Source: Prorocentrum cordatum (lineage: Eukaryota; Sar; Dinophyceae; Prorocentrales; Prorocentraceae). From it: 64,000 nucleotides of DNA. The notes beneath the pieces are model-generated. The model searched no databases and was not told where the DNA came from. It worked only from the letters and a program-made list of their open reading frames with translations. The stretch is from contig CAUYUJ010015958.1 in assembly GCA_963575745.1 (NCBI GenBank), positions 1 through 64,000 of the forward strand, in the 5' to 3' direction. Position numbers and translations under genes: made by a program. Of the stretch, positions 1 through 10,480 are shown piece after piece. Each line of letters opens with the position of its first letter. Position 1 is the stretch's first letter.

Positions 1-960
1 GCGCCGCCGCCGCCGCCCGCCCAGCGCCGCTGAACAGCTCGGCCAGGAAAGGGGTCGCGGGCGCAGCGGCAGAGCCTGCAGCTGGCGCCCGCGCGCGAAG
101 CACACCTCGAGCTGGCGCTCGCAGTCGAGGGCGCACTCCTGCTGGCTGGCGGTCAGCTCCCGCCAGGCGTCGTTCAGGCGGCCCGCCCTCTCGTACCTGG
201 CGGCGCTCCTGACGCGCTGTGCCCGGTCGATCGAAGCCCCGCTGCGGCGGCCCTGGCATGGCACCATCTCGAACCCGAGGGCCACCGCGGCCTGCGCGAA
301 CATCTGGTAAAACACTGGCTGTAGTCCCAGGGGGAGACCCGCTCGTCCCCGGGGCCCCGACTGAGGCGATGGAACATGTAGTTGAGCGAGGGCGTCCTGG
401 ACGAGTCCATCACCACCGTGTCGTCCGCTTCGCCTGTCTTGCTGCGGGTGACGCCCTTAGCGCTCGGAAACAGCAGCAGACACCACTGACTCAGGCCCCC
501 GCGAGCTGGTGGGAGCAGCGAACGTCTCGTCGGCGACAGCAGCTCCGACGGTCGCAGGCGCGCCTCCACCATCACGAACACCACCAGGCAGCTCCGACGG
601 TCGCGGCCGCGGCGCACCAGCTGCAGCGCCGGCGTCGCCCGCGTGGGCCAGGGCAAGGGAGTGCGGATCATCGGCGGGCTCAAGATGCGCCAGCCTCGAA
701 GGCGTTGGAACGCTCGTGGGAGCTTCCGACTGCCGTTGCGACTGATGCCAGGGAAGGTGAACATGCCCTCCCCGCGCCAAGCGCAGCGGCCCTCGCTGAA
801 CTCGGTGTTCATCCACTTCCCGATGCAGTCGTCTACCTCGGCACCCTCGACGAGAGGGGCGTTGCGCTTGTCCGCGAAGGCGATCAGCACGTCCACGTGC
901 ATCTGGTAGCGGGCGCGGGTGGCGGCCTTGACGCTGTGTGCATCCAAGATTGTCTGTCCC
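1..960 (-). pseudogene. Tyrosine recombinase (DIRS-like) remnant
   Basis: The family cuts and rejoins DNA through a tyrosine nucleophile to integrate the element circle. From about 950 the minus strand reads ILDAHSVKAATRARYQMHV (N-terminal SAM-like part). It continues with ARLRPSELL around 538-564 (first catalytic Arg), AKGVTRSKTGEADDTVVMD around 400-475, and SPWDYSQCF around 315-345. A frame change then gives VPCQGRRSGASIDRA and ARYERAGRLNDAW, with the nucleophile Tyr at about 193-195. In related dinoflagellate proteins the HxxR box reads ARHSG. Here 238-252 encodes GRRSG, so the histidine is lost. The stretch normally lying between that box and the Tyr segment is shortened. Frameshift, lost His and deletion together argue for an inactive copy. 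Confidence 0.72.
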
Positions 961-1569
961 GGCGGCAGCTTCGCCCAGGCCATCCGTCGCGCCCGCGCCG
1001 CGGCCCGCCGGGCGTCGGCGCGCGCCGAGGATCGCCCCGGCAGCTCCTCCTCGCAGCTGTTCTCGCTGGCGTCCTCGGCGGCAGAGCGGCGGCTCCGCCC
1101 GCGGCTCTGGAGCTGCCCAGGAGGTCCGCCGCGGCCCAGCCCCAGCGCGTCTCCGGGGCGTGCTCCAGCTCCGTCGGCGACGGCGTGGGCCCGGCGCTGA
1201 CCCGCTGGTCCAGGCTGCTGCAGACGGCCCTGCTGAGCGTCCGCGCTCGGCGGGGGCTGCGGCTCGAGAGCGTCGACCCGCCCGACCTGGCCGCGGGCGG
1301 CGCCGATTCCAGCGGACGGGTCAGCACCCGCGCTCGGCTGGCCTGGCCCCGCGGGGGCACGCCGCTTGGCCAGACTCGCCTCGCTGGCAGCCAGACGCGC
1401 GGCCGCGGCCTCCACGCTGGCGCCGCCCTTCTCGAGCCAGGATGGCTCCGGAAGGTGGATCGCCGAGGTCGCGGGTGCACGCTCGACGTCAGGGCCATCT
1501 GGGGCCCGCCCCGATCTGTCTCTGTCCCATCCACCACCTGGCAGCAAGTGGGTGACGCACTTATCCGAC

Positions 1570-1950
1570 TCGTACTCTTTTGCAAACTTTCTGCCCCCCT
1601 CGTCGCTGCTGTCGAACTCCGAAGGGATCCACTTATAAATGAACCTGAGCCCTCGCCCGAACGAGCCAGCTGCCGCACGCCGAATCATTGTCAGCAGCCT
1701 GCGCTGGTGAGAAGGCAAGGACCGCCGCCGCGTTGTCACCCAGCAGGAGGGCTCGGCCGTCGCAGCCTGCGCGGGGGCCGGCCACGCGCTCCGCGCGGCC
1801 TTGACCAGCGCGCGGCCCTCGAGATGGAGGACCCCTTCCTCGAAGGCCCACCGATCGGCCAAAACTGCCCCCCAGCGCCCAGCGCGCAGCAGCTCCGCCG
1901 GCACCTCCTCAAAAGCGGGGCCCCGGCACCGGCGGTCCACCTCCTCCTCG
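1570..1950 (-). pseudogene. RNase H remnant of the DIRS-like element
   Basis: Downstream of the RT on the minus strand, 1,950-1,800 reads WGAVLADRWAFEEGVLHLEG. A different frame gives RALLLGDNAAAVLAFS near 1,710-1,760. The first frame resumes with KWIPSEFDSSDEGGRKFA near 1,585-1,640. These match the order E-x-x-A/G, SDN and RWIPSExNxAD of the RNase H fold found in DIRS and pararetroviral elements. SDN has become GDN and the NxAD region is degraded. At least two frame changes occur within 400 bases. In the parent element the domain would remove RNA from RNA:DNA hybrids. Confidence 0.65.
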
Positions 1951-3190
1951 GGGACCCCGCCTGCGCGGGCCTTCGGCGCGGCGGCGCCGCCGTCCGCAAG
2001 CAGCTCCAAGCCCGCGGCCTCCACGGCGCGCCGCCGCGCCGCCCCCGCCCCCGGGCGATGGCGGGGCCGCTCGCAGACGCGGCCCACCCGGCCGACGTCG
2101 CGAGGGCCCCACAGCGAATATGCCAAGCCAGAGGCGAGGGGCGCTTCCGACTGGCGCCCCTGTCCGCGCGGAGGAAGATCATCGGGCCCGTGAAGGCCCA
2201 GAGCTCCTCGCCAACGCTCCGCCACAGCTCGGCCCCGTCGTAGTAGCGGCGCTGGATGAAGCTGCAGGTGCAGCGGGGGCCACTCAAGCTCTCGCGGCGC
2301 ACCAGGCCCGGGAACGCGAGGTGTCCCACGACGATCTCCAGCTCGACGCCGCTCACCTTGCGACGCCGCAGCAGCGCCTGCACCGCGCCGCTAAGGCGCC
2401 AGAACCTGGGGGGCGCGGGTCGCGTGCACCCCCTGCGGCCGTTGAGCTTCACCCCGAGCGCCTCCCCGCCGTCATTCGCCGGCGCGGTCTCGTGCACCTC
2501 GAGCCCCGCCTGACCGAGCGACTCCGTGGCCGCCTCCAGCGCCGACCTCACCTGGTCCTCGCAGGCGCAGTGGCCGAGGGCCAGCGGGCTGTCCAGCAGC
2601 AGCGGGGGGCCGCGGTCTGACGTGGGCAAGGCCCTGTCCAGCTCGCGCAGCAGCGTCGCGCGATGCGCGTTGGCCGCCTGGGCGAAGCGCAGCGACCAGG
2701 CCCAGCCCATCGGCGGCGCGCGGGCCAGCGGGTAGAGCAGAGTGCCCCGCTCCAGCGCCACCCCGCCCAGCTGCGCGAGGCCTAGCTCGGCTGCGCGCAG
2801 CGGCGGGCAGCCGAAGAACTCCTGGAGACCTGGGCCGGCGTCCAAGAGCAGCCGGTGGAAGCAATCCTTCACGTCGCTCACGCCGAGCCAGGCGTCGAGG
2901 CCGCCCAGGGCGTCGTCCAGCTCCTCGCCCCGGCCAGCCGGCCAGGGCCGCTCGTCGTCGACCTCTCGACGCGGCCGAGGCCGTCACCGCTGACCAGGTC
3001 GACCCCGAGCGGACTCCTGAACAAACGATTCGCCGGGCGGCAGTCCAGGATCAGCCGCTGGCGACCCCGCCTGACAGCGGCGCGCGGTCGACAAGCGCAC
3101 CGGGCCTATCCTCAGCAGCCGCTTCACCAGGCCGACGTAGGCGGGGCGCTTGTGGCTCAAAACTGGGCCCATATAGGGTCGAACTGGACC
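1950..3190 (-). pseudogene. Reverse transcriptase (DIRS-like) remnant
   Basis: The RT copies element RNA to DNA. On the minus strand the segment AYVGLVKRLLRIGPVRL near 3,090-3,145 matches the N-terminal fingers. SDVKDCFHRLLL (2,881-2,843) is motif A with its Asp, and PPMGWAWSL (about 2,716-2,690) is motif B in the form typical of dinoflagellate DIRS-like elements. The motif C position reads LLLDSPLALG, whereas relatives show Y-x-D-N/D, so the second acidic or Asn position is Ser. The fingers and palm are in different frames. The RNase H remnant follows directly. Family identification is good and activity is excluded. Confidence 0.75.
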
Positions 3191-3740
3191 GCGACGTGCG
3201 TTCGTTTCGTCCACTTCCGCAGGCGAACGCATCATGTGGCTCTCATACTCCTTCAACTGAATCCGAGCCGCCTCCGGCAGCAAGTCCGCGATGCGTGGCG
3301 ACCCCGCCGAGTCTTCCGGGACCGACGGCCGGGCGTGGGAGAAGGGGATCAGCGTCGCGTGGGCCAGCTGGGCGTTGCCGCCTCGGCCCCGCAGCAGTCG
3401 TGCCAGACATTGCTGCGAATCCTCCGCGTCGGCAGGAGCGCCCCAGCTGGCCTCCAGGAACTGCGCCCGCCGCTGCGCCTCGCGCGGCAGCTCTGCCACG
3501 CGGCAACGCGTGGCCCAGCTGAACGGCGCGCCAGGCGGCCGTCCCCAGCACCGTGCATCCAATTCAGGGCAGCTAGACTCTCCCTGGCCAGCTGCTGCAC
3601 GCGTGCCCGATCCCGGCGACCGAGCAAGCCAGCGACGCCTGCGTCCAGCTCGCGCAGGGGCGGCAGTGGGTAGATCTGCCCGCCGCGCGTGGCCCCCGCT
3701 TCCGGGCCTGGGGGCCGCCCCGCCCCTGGTCTCGCGCCCG

Positions 3741-4190
3741 TCATTTCGATGGGGCGGTGGCCCCCGCGTCGCTGGGCTTGATCTTCTGCCCGCGACCGCG
3801 ACTGCCACCGCCGCCTCTGCCTGCGTCGCCCTCGGCACCGACACGGGGGAGGCCCCCCGCATGCCGTGCCCCAGCCACGTCGTCGCTGCCGTCAGCTTCG
3901 CGACCGCCGGCCGCCAGCGTCCGCCCCTGGCCCAGCGCAGCCAGCCGCTCGGCCTCGCCCCGAGCCTCGCGGTTCGCGAAGTTCCGCATCTCGGGCGACG
4001 CCGCGTCGAATGGGTCGCCGGTGCCCGTCAGGAAGCAACCTGCCCCCCGGGCTGCGGGCCTCCTGGGGGCAGCGCGATGGGCCTCGGTGATCCGGGCGAT
4101 CCGCCGCGCCGCCATCCCCAAGCAGGCTAAGCCCCCTAGGTTCGCTGCATCGAACGTGCGGGCAAACCAGAAGATGCCCTGCTCGTTCCA
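3741..4190 (-). pseudogene. Gag-like conserved segment of the DIRS-like element
   Basis: The minus strand from about 4,140 reads LGGLACLGMAARRIARITEA. It then reads FLTGTGDPFDAASPEMRNFA followed by an Ala/Arg/Glu stretch, and ends in a Gly/Arg-rich tail with GGGGSRGRGQ. The core resembles the recurring dinoflagellate retroelement motif LxxLACLExxxRRLxxIxxA followed by a GTGxPxDxxSPxxR box and a basic Gly-rich tail. I infer a nucleic-acid-binding structural (gag-like) role from the basic tail and from the position upstream of RT. The segment from 3,190 to 3,740 continues in another frame (PEAARIQLKEYESHMM and neighbours) and is probably the RT N-terminal extension. Confidence 0.55.
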
Positions 4191-5088
4191 CTACACCGCC
4201 GACGTCCTGACATCCTCGGGCTGCTGCTCGGCTCGGGCCTCGCGCGGCGTGCTCGCCCCGCCGACCTCCTCGACTGGGGCGCGCAGGGCATCTCGCAGGT
4301 CCCGTGGCCGACGCTCCTCAGCGGGCGCGGCCACATGGGGAGGCGGCGGAGGCGGGGCCAGGCTCCGAGCGTCCTCGAATGCCTGCGCCCGCCAGGCAGC
4401 GGCGTCCGAGAGCGGCGCCCGCTCGCGCGGCGCCGGCCGCCCGTCCGCACGGCGCCCGATCGCAATCGCGCCCGCGGAAACGCCGGCCCCGCTCGCGGCC
4501 AGCTCGTCGCCCAGCGCCAGCCCGCCGCCGGCGTGGAGCTCCGCCGCCAGCAGCGCGCTCTCCGCGTCCCCCAGCGGCGCAGCGTCGCCCAAGGCGGCGC
4601 GGGTGGCCTCCTCATCGCCGGGCGCCTGCGGCGCGCGCCCGCCGCCCAGCAGGGGGCGCTTCCCGCGCGGCCTGCGTCGAGCCGCCTCCAGCACTCCAGC
4701 ATCCAGGCCGCGCTCGTCGCCGCGCCAGTCCACCGTGCCGTCGTCGGGCCCTTGCCGAGGTGATCGCCCTTGCCGAGGGAGGCGACGGCGGCGGCGCTCC
4801 TCGCGCGCCAGGTCGCAGCCTTCCAGCACCATCTGGCGCAACACTTCTCGGCCCACCTCGGCCCGGAAGCGCGCCGCGTTGCCCGCAAAACCCTCCAGCC
4901 AGCCGTGCAACAACGACACATCCCACGGCCAATCCGCCTTCCGCTCGACATCGCGATCGCCGTCGGGTGTCTCGATCACCCAGCACTCGTGGCGCCGATC
5001 GCGGTGAACGGACGGGCCACAACAAGAGGATCCGTTCGCGCGTCCGCTCATCGCCGGCGAACCGCCGCCTCTCCTCGTAGGTCGACAT
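4191..5088 (-). pseudogene. Conserved N-terminal domain of dinoflagellate DIRS-like element ORF
   Basis: Two overlapping minus-strand frames give DERTRERILLLWP (from about 5,060) and then RHECWVIETPDGDRDVERKA, ending in FRAEVGREVLRQMVLEGCDL. Related dinoflagellate elements carry a block of the same form: an RxxLxxWP start, then WxxxTPDGDxxxE, then a hydrophobic helix before a charged region. Below about 4,800 the frame becomes Ala/Gly/Pro-rich and looks disordered. The frame break lies near 5,040. No biochemical function is known to me for this domain. Confidence 0.5.
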
Positions 5089-5482
5089 GGTCGCGAGCCG
5101 CCCGCGGCGGCGGGGCCGAACCCCCTGCCGCGCTCCAGCGTTCAGCCGCGAAGGCGAACGCCACCGCCAGCAACCACAGCCAAAGCACCTCGCTCCTGTC
5201 CCCCTGCGCCTCCTTACCGGCCGACGCGGCCCACGGCGGACCAGCCGCCAGGCAGTCCCACGCCGGGCAGGGAGCGGAGGGCGGGCAGCCCGGGCACGGC
5301 GGGCAGGGCGCTGGGCGGCAGTCGGGGCAGGGAGGGCAGCTCTGCGTCCCCGCCAGCGCCAACTGCGCCGTCTCCGCCACGGCCCCGCGCGCCAGCTCCC
5401 GCAGCACGCCGGGCCCCACCGCAGCCAGGGCCGCGCAGAGCCCCGCCACCTTCAGGCGTGGCGGGGCCTCAGCGCGTTGAAG
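5048..5482 (-). pseudogene. Cys-Pro-repeat, membrane-spanning N-terminal protein segment of the DIRS-like element
   Basis: The minus strand reads an Ala/Leu-rich helix (GLCAALAAVGPGVLRELARG). A CPPCPDC-type repeat follows (eight or more Cys in CP or CPxCP context), then a hydrophobic segment SEVLWLWLLAVAFAFAAERW that looks like one transmembrane helix. A Cys-Pro repeat next to a single membrane helix recurs at the 5' end of dinoflagellate DIRS-like elements. The reading frame runs on into the adjacent minisatellite toward 5,908, but that extension is repeat translation. No convincing start codon lies between the minisatellite edge and the conserved part. Confidence 0.5.
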
Positions 5483-6245
5483 CTTGAGCGGATTTGGCGG
5501 CGACAAACCCACACGGAGCACACGTCCTCTTGGCCCCCACAAACATGGCCTCTTCTGGCCTTCCTGGAGGCCCTCTTGGAGGCCTCTTGGGCCGTTTTGG
5601 GCCAGCTTCGAGCCAACTTCGGCAATTTCGGTGGGTTCCTGGCCCGTCTGACTCCGTCGGAAGCCGTTTGGTGGGCCTCTTTGGGCCGACTTGGGGCCTT
5701 CCTGGGGTGCCCCAGGGCCGTCTTGGCGGGCCATCTTGGGCGTCTTGGAGGCCTCTTGGCCCATCTTGGGGCCCTCTTGGGGCCGTCTTGGGGGCCTCTT
5801 GGGCCGTCTCGGGCCATCTTGGAGGCCACGTGGGCGATTTTGGTGCGATCTTGGGGGCCTCTTGGGCCGTTTTGGGCCGTCGGAATACCGAGAGGAAACA
5901 CATACCAAAATCCTTCAAAAACCTACGGGAAACCAATAATTTTGGCCTCTTCGGGCCCTCCTGGAGGACCTCTTGGGAAGTATTGGAGGCCCCTTAGAGC
6001 CCTCGTCGACCGCCTTGGGCCATCTTGAGGCTATCTTAGGCTGTCTTGAATGCATCGTGGGCCGTCTTGGAAGCATCTTGGGGCCATCTTGGCCGTCTTG
6101 GAGGCATCTTGGAGGCCATCTTGAGCCGTCTTGGAGAATTGTGTGTGGACGTTGAAGTCGTTTGCGCGCCTGGAGTTCCCTCCCTCGACCCGGCGGGACG
6201 GGCCGAAGCGCCAAGGGGAATTCTTTTGGAAAAAACAAAACCAAA

Positions 6246-6505
6246 CCGTAAGAAGTCCAGCACGCCAGGCACCCCTGCGATGAATCGACAGGGGGCGGCG
6301 GATCGAAGACGCCTACGGCGAATCACCGCCGCCCCCTGCCTTTTTGGACGTGCCTATGTGGCCGAACGTTGAGGCCAGACCTGCCAAGCTATCCGATCAT
6401 GTGTTCCCCGAATCGGTTTGGAAAGCCTTCGGGGAACACGTGGACATCTTGAAGGTCATCTTGGCCGTCGGGAAGCCATTTTGACCTTTTCGGGCCTTCT
6501 TGGAG
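6246..6505 (+). repeat. Conserved module with hairpin, copy 1
   Basis: This is a non-minisatellite block inside the 11-bp array. It carries a perfect 13-bp inverted repeat, CAGGGGGCGGCGG at 6,289-6,301 and its complement at 6,326-6,338, around a 24-nt loop. A shared stretch containing CAAGCTATCCGATCATGTG follows. Other copies are at 7,824-8,070, 9,122-9,380 and, inverted, 26,515-26,720. Confidence 0.8.
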
Positions 6506-7823
6506 GACGTCCTGGAGGGCTCTTGGGCCATCTTGGAGGCCATCTTGAGCGTCTTGGATGTCTCTTGGGCAATTTTGGGGGCCTCATGGGGCCGTCTCTG
6601 GCCTGTTGGGCGATCTTTGGGGGCACTTGGGCCGTCTCGGGCCGTCGGAAGGCAGAAAAAAAGCAAATGCCACAATCCTGTAAAAACCATGGGGAATCAA
6701 TGATGCTGGCCTTTTCGGGCCTTCCTGGAGGCCCTCTTGGAGGCCTCTTGGGTCGTCGTGGACCAGCCTCGAGCCAACGTCGGCCGTCTTGGTGAGCCCT
6801 TGGCCCGTCCGACGCCGTCGGAAGCCGTTTTGGGGGGGCCTCTCTGGGCCGACTTGGAGCCCCCTGGGAATGCTCCAGGGCCGTCTTGGAGGCCATCTTG
6901 GGCGCCTTAAAGGCCTCCAAGGCAGCCTTGGGGTCCCCTTGGGGCCGTCTTGGGGGCCTCTTGGGCCGTTCTGGGGCCATCTTGGAGCCTTCTTGGGCGA
7001 TCTTTGGGCGATCTGTAGAGGCTCTTGGGCCGTCTCGGGCCGTCAGAAGGCTGCAAAGAAGCAAATGTCAGAATCCGTCAACAACCTGTCTCACATCAAT
7101 GTCGTTGGCCTTTTCTGGCCTTCCTGGAGGCCCTCTTGGAGGCCTCTTGGGCCGTCGTGGACAAGCTTCGAGCCAACTTCGGCCATCTTGGTGGGTTCCT
7201 GGCCCGTCTGACGCCGTCGGGGGCCGTCTTGGGGGCCTCTCTGAACCGACGTGGGGCCCTCCTGGGGTGCCCCAGGGCCGTCTTGGCGGGCCATCTTGGG
7301 CGTCTTGGAGGCCTCTTGGCCCATCTTGGGGCCCTCTTGGGGCCGTCTCGGGGGCCTCTTGGGCAGTCTCGAGCCATCTTGGAGGCCTCATGGGCGATGT
7401 TGGTGCGATCTTGGGGGCCTCTTGGGCCGTCTTGGGCAGTCGGAATGCCGAGAGGAAACACCTACCAAAATCCTTCAAAAACCTAAGGGAAACCAATGAG
7501 TTTGGCATATTCGGGCCCTCCTGGAGGACATCTTGGAGGCGTTTTGGGCCGTATTGGAGGCCCCTTAGAGCCCTCTTCGACCGCCTTGGGCCATCTTGAA
7601 GCTATCTTAGGCTGTCTTGAGTGCATCTTGGGCCGTCATGGAGGCATCTTGGGGCCATCTTGGCCGTCTTGGAGGCATCTTGGAGACCATCTTGAGCCGT
7701 CTTGGAGAATTTTGTGTGGACGTTGAGGTCGTTTGCGCGCCTGGAGCTCCCTCCCTGGACCCTGGCGGGACGGTCCGAAACGCCAGCGGGGGGTCTTTTG
7801 GAAAAAGAACCCAAACCAAACGG

Positions 7824-8070
7824 TAAGAAGTCCAGCACGCCAAGCACCCCTGCGATGAATCGACAAGGGGCGGTGGATCGAACACGCATACGGCAAATCA
7901 GCCCCCTGCCTGTTTGGAAGTGCCTATGTGGCCGAACGTTGAGGTCAGACCTGCCAAGCTATCGGATCATGTGTTCCCCGAATCGGTTTGGAAAGCCTTC
8001 GGGGAACACGTGGGCATCTTGAAGGTCATCTTGGCCGTCGGGAGGCCATTTTGACCCTTTCGGGCCTTCT
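7824..8070 (+). repeat. Conserved module, copy 2 (hairpin decayed)
   Basis: Closely matches the module at 6,246, but the hairpin stem is broken. The left arm reads AAGGGGCGGTGG and the right arm is shortened to AGCCCCCTG, while the flanks remain nearly identical. Confidence 0.75.
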
Positions 8071-9121
8071 TGGAGAACGGCTTGGAGGGCTATTGGGCCG
8101 TCTTGGAGGCCATCTTGAGCGTCTTGGATGCCTCGTGGGCCATCTTGGGGGCCCCTGAGGGCCGTCTTGGGCCTAATGGGCGATCTTTGGGGGCGCTTGG
8201 GCCGTCTCGGGCCGTCGGAAGGCAGAACAATGCAAATGCCACAATCCTTCCAAAAACTTATGGGAAATCAATGATGCTGGCCTTTTAGGGCCTTCCTGGA
8301 GGCCCTCTTGGAGGCCTCTTGGGCCGTCTTGGGCCATCGTAGTGTCAGCTTCGGCCGTCTTGGTGGGCCCCTGGCCCGTCCGACACAGTCGAAAGCAGTT
8401 TGGGGGGCCTCTCTCAGCCGACTTTGGGCCCTCTTGGAATGCTCCAGGGCCGTCTTGGAGGCAATCTCTGGCGTCTGAAAAGCCTCCTGGGCCGTCTTGG
8501 GGGCCTCTTGGGGCCGTCTTGGGGGCTTCTTGGGCCGTTCTAGGGCAATCTTGGAGGCATCGTGGGCGATCTTTGGGCGATCTTTGGGGGCTCTTGGGCC
8601 GTATCGGGCCGTCGGAATGCCGAAAGAAAGCAAGTGTCAAAATCCCTCAAGCACCTAAGGAACATCAGTGTTTCTGGCTGTGTTTCTGGCCTCTTCTGGG
8701 CTTCCTGGAGGCCCTCTTGGAGGCCTCTTGGGGTCTTGGACCAGCTTCGAGCCAGCTTCGGCCATATTGGTGGGTTCCTGGCCCGTCTGACGCCGTCGGG
8801 GGCCGTCTTGGGGGCCTCTCTGAACCGACGTGGGGCCCTCCTGGGGCGCTTCGAGGCCGTCTTGGCGGGTCATCTTGGGCGTCTTGGAGGCCTCTTGGCC
8901 CATCTTGGGGCCCTCTTGAGGCCATCTTGAGGCTTAGGCTGTCTTGAGTGCATCTTGGGGCCATCTTGGCCGTCTTGAAAACATATTGGAGGCCATCTTG
9001 AGCTGTCTTGGAGAATTTTGTGTGGACGTTGAGGTCGTTTGCGCGCCTGGAGCTCCCTCCCTGGACCCTGGCGGGACGGTCCGAAACGCCAGCGGGGGGT
9101 CTTTTGGAACAAGAACCCAAA

Positions 9122-9380
9122 CCAAACGGTAAGAAGTCCAGCACGCCAGGCACCCCTGCGATGAATCGACAGGGGGCGGCGGATCGAAGACGCCTACGGC
9201 GAATCACCGCCGCCCCCTGCCTGTTTGGAAGTGCCCAGGTGGCCGAACGTTGAGGTCAGACCTGCCAAGCTATCGGATCATGTGCTCCCCGAATCAGTTT
9301 GGAAAGCCTTCGGGGAACACGTGGGCATCTTGAAGGTCATCTTGGCCGTCGGGAGGCCATTTTGACCCTTTCGGGCCTTC
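9122..9380 (+). repeat. Conserved module with hairpin, copy 3
   Basis: Same block as at 6,246, with the 13-bp stem intact at 9,170-9,182 and 9,207-9,219. The downstream segment through GGAAAGCCTTCGGGGAACAC is also retained. Confidence 0.8.
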
Positions 9381-10339
9381 TTGGAGGACGTCTTGGAGGG
9401 CTCTTGGGCCGTCTTGGAGGCCATCTTGAGCGTCTTGGATGCCTCGTGGGCCATCTTGGGGGCCCCTCTGGGCCGTCTTGGGCCTATTGGGCGATCTTTG
9501 GGGGCACTTGGGCCGTCTCGGGCCGTCGGAAGGAAGAACAATGCAAATGCCACAATCCTTCCAAAAACTCATGGGAAATCAATGATGCTGGCCTTTTAGG
9601 GCCTTCCTGGAGGCCCTCTTGGAGGCCTCTTGGAGGCCTCTTGGGCCGTCTTGGGCCATCGTAGTGCCATCTTCGGCCGTCTTGGTGGGCCCCTGGCCCG
9701 TCCGACGCAGTCGAAAGCAGTTTGGGGGGCCTCTCTCAGCCGACTTTGGGCCCTCTTGGAATGCCCCAGGGCCGTCTTGGAGGCCATCTCGGGCGTCTTA
9801 AAAGCCTCCTGGGCCGTCTTTGGGGCCTCTTGGGGCCGTCTTGGGGGCTTCTTGGGCCGTTCTAGGGCAATCGTGGAGGCATCTTGGGCGATCTTTGGGC
9901 GATCTTTGGGGGCTCTTGGGCCGTATCGGGCCGTCGGAATGCCGAAAGAAAGCAAGTGTCAAAATCCTTCAAGCACCTAAGGAACATCAGTTTCCGGCTG
10001 TGTTTCTGGCCTCTTCTGGGCTTCCTGGAGGCCCTCTTGGAGGCCTCTTGGGGTCTTGGACCAGCTTCGAGCCAACTTCGGCCATCTTGGTGGGCCCCTG
10101 GCCCGTCTGACGCCGTCGGGCGCCGTCTTGGGGGGCTCTCTGAACCGACTGGGGGTCCTCTTGGGGCGCTTCGAGGCCGTCTTGGCGGGCCATCTTGGGC
10201 GTCTTGGAGGCCTCTTGGCCCATCTTGGGGCCCTCTTGGGGCCGTCTTTGGGGCCTCTTGGGCCGTCTCGGGCCATCTTGGAGGCCTCGTGGGCGGTCTT
10301 GGGGCGATCTTGGGGGCCTCTTGGGCCGTCTTGAGCCGT

Positions 10340-10480
10340 CGGAATGCCGAGAAGAAGCCCGATCCGCTGGCCCGTTCCGCTGGCCACCCGAAAGGATGCG
10401 GAACATTTGCCGGGACCCGGTTCCAAAGGGTTCTTCCTGGTCCAGACGGCTCCAAGACGGCCCACGATGGCCTCCAAGAT
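10340..10480. other. Strand-switch junction of the 11-bp minisatellite
   Basis: Left of about 10,370 the minisatellite reads GGCCGTCTTGG on the plus strand. Right of about 10,440 it reads CCAAGACGGCC, the reverse complement. The ~70 bases between (around CCGCTGGCCACCCGAAAGG) are not minisatellite. The junction therefore sits at the centre of a very long imperfect inverted repeat. Confidence 0.75.

Larger units (their letters stand above)
1..5482 (-). mobile_element. Decayed DIRS-like (RT + tyrosine recombinase) retroelement, 3' end cut by window edge
   Basis: Read on the minus strand from about 5,482 down to 1, the blocks occur in this order: a Cys-Pro-rich membrane protein segment, a conserved N-terminal domain, a gag-like segment, reverse transcriptase, RNase H remnant and tyrosine recombinase. 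RT plus RNase H plus tyrosine recombinase is the DIRS-type architecture, and this particular set recurs widely in dinoflagellate genomes. The blocks sit in several frames, so many indels have accumulated and the copy is dead. The element ends upstream where the 11-bp minisatellite starts (about 5,485). The downstream end lies beyond base 1, where a segment reading FLAELFSGAG starts. That motif resembles the FxDLFxGxG start of a SAM methyltransferase fold, but too little is inside the window to call it. Confidence 0.75.
5485..10375 (+). repeat. Degenerate 11-bp minisatellite (CCNTCTTGGGG type) with higher-order copies
   Basis: The sequence is dominated by near-repeats of an 11-mer such as CCATCTTGGGG, CCCTCTTGGGG and CCGTCTTGGGG. 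Three units make 33 bases, so every frame is open for long stretches and translates to an 11-residue pattern (LGALLGPSWGP and variants). This explains the many long overlapping ORFs on both strands. Larger units of about 1.3-1.6 kb are also repeated. The same non-satellite module recurs at 6,246, 7,824 and 9,122, and the same Trp-rich blocks recur at 5,560, 7,120, 8,700 and 10,020. I see no gene here. Confidence 0.85.

Noticed and set aside
1-60. SAM methyltransferase domain downstream of the recombinase
   Set aside because: Only FLAELFSGAG and an Ala/Arg run are inside the window, too short to support a domain.
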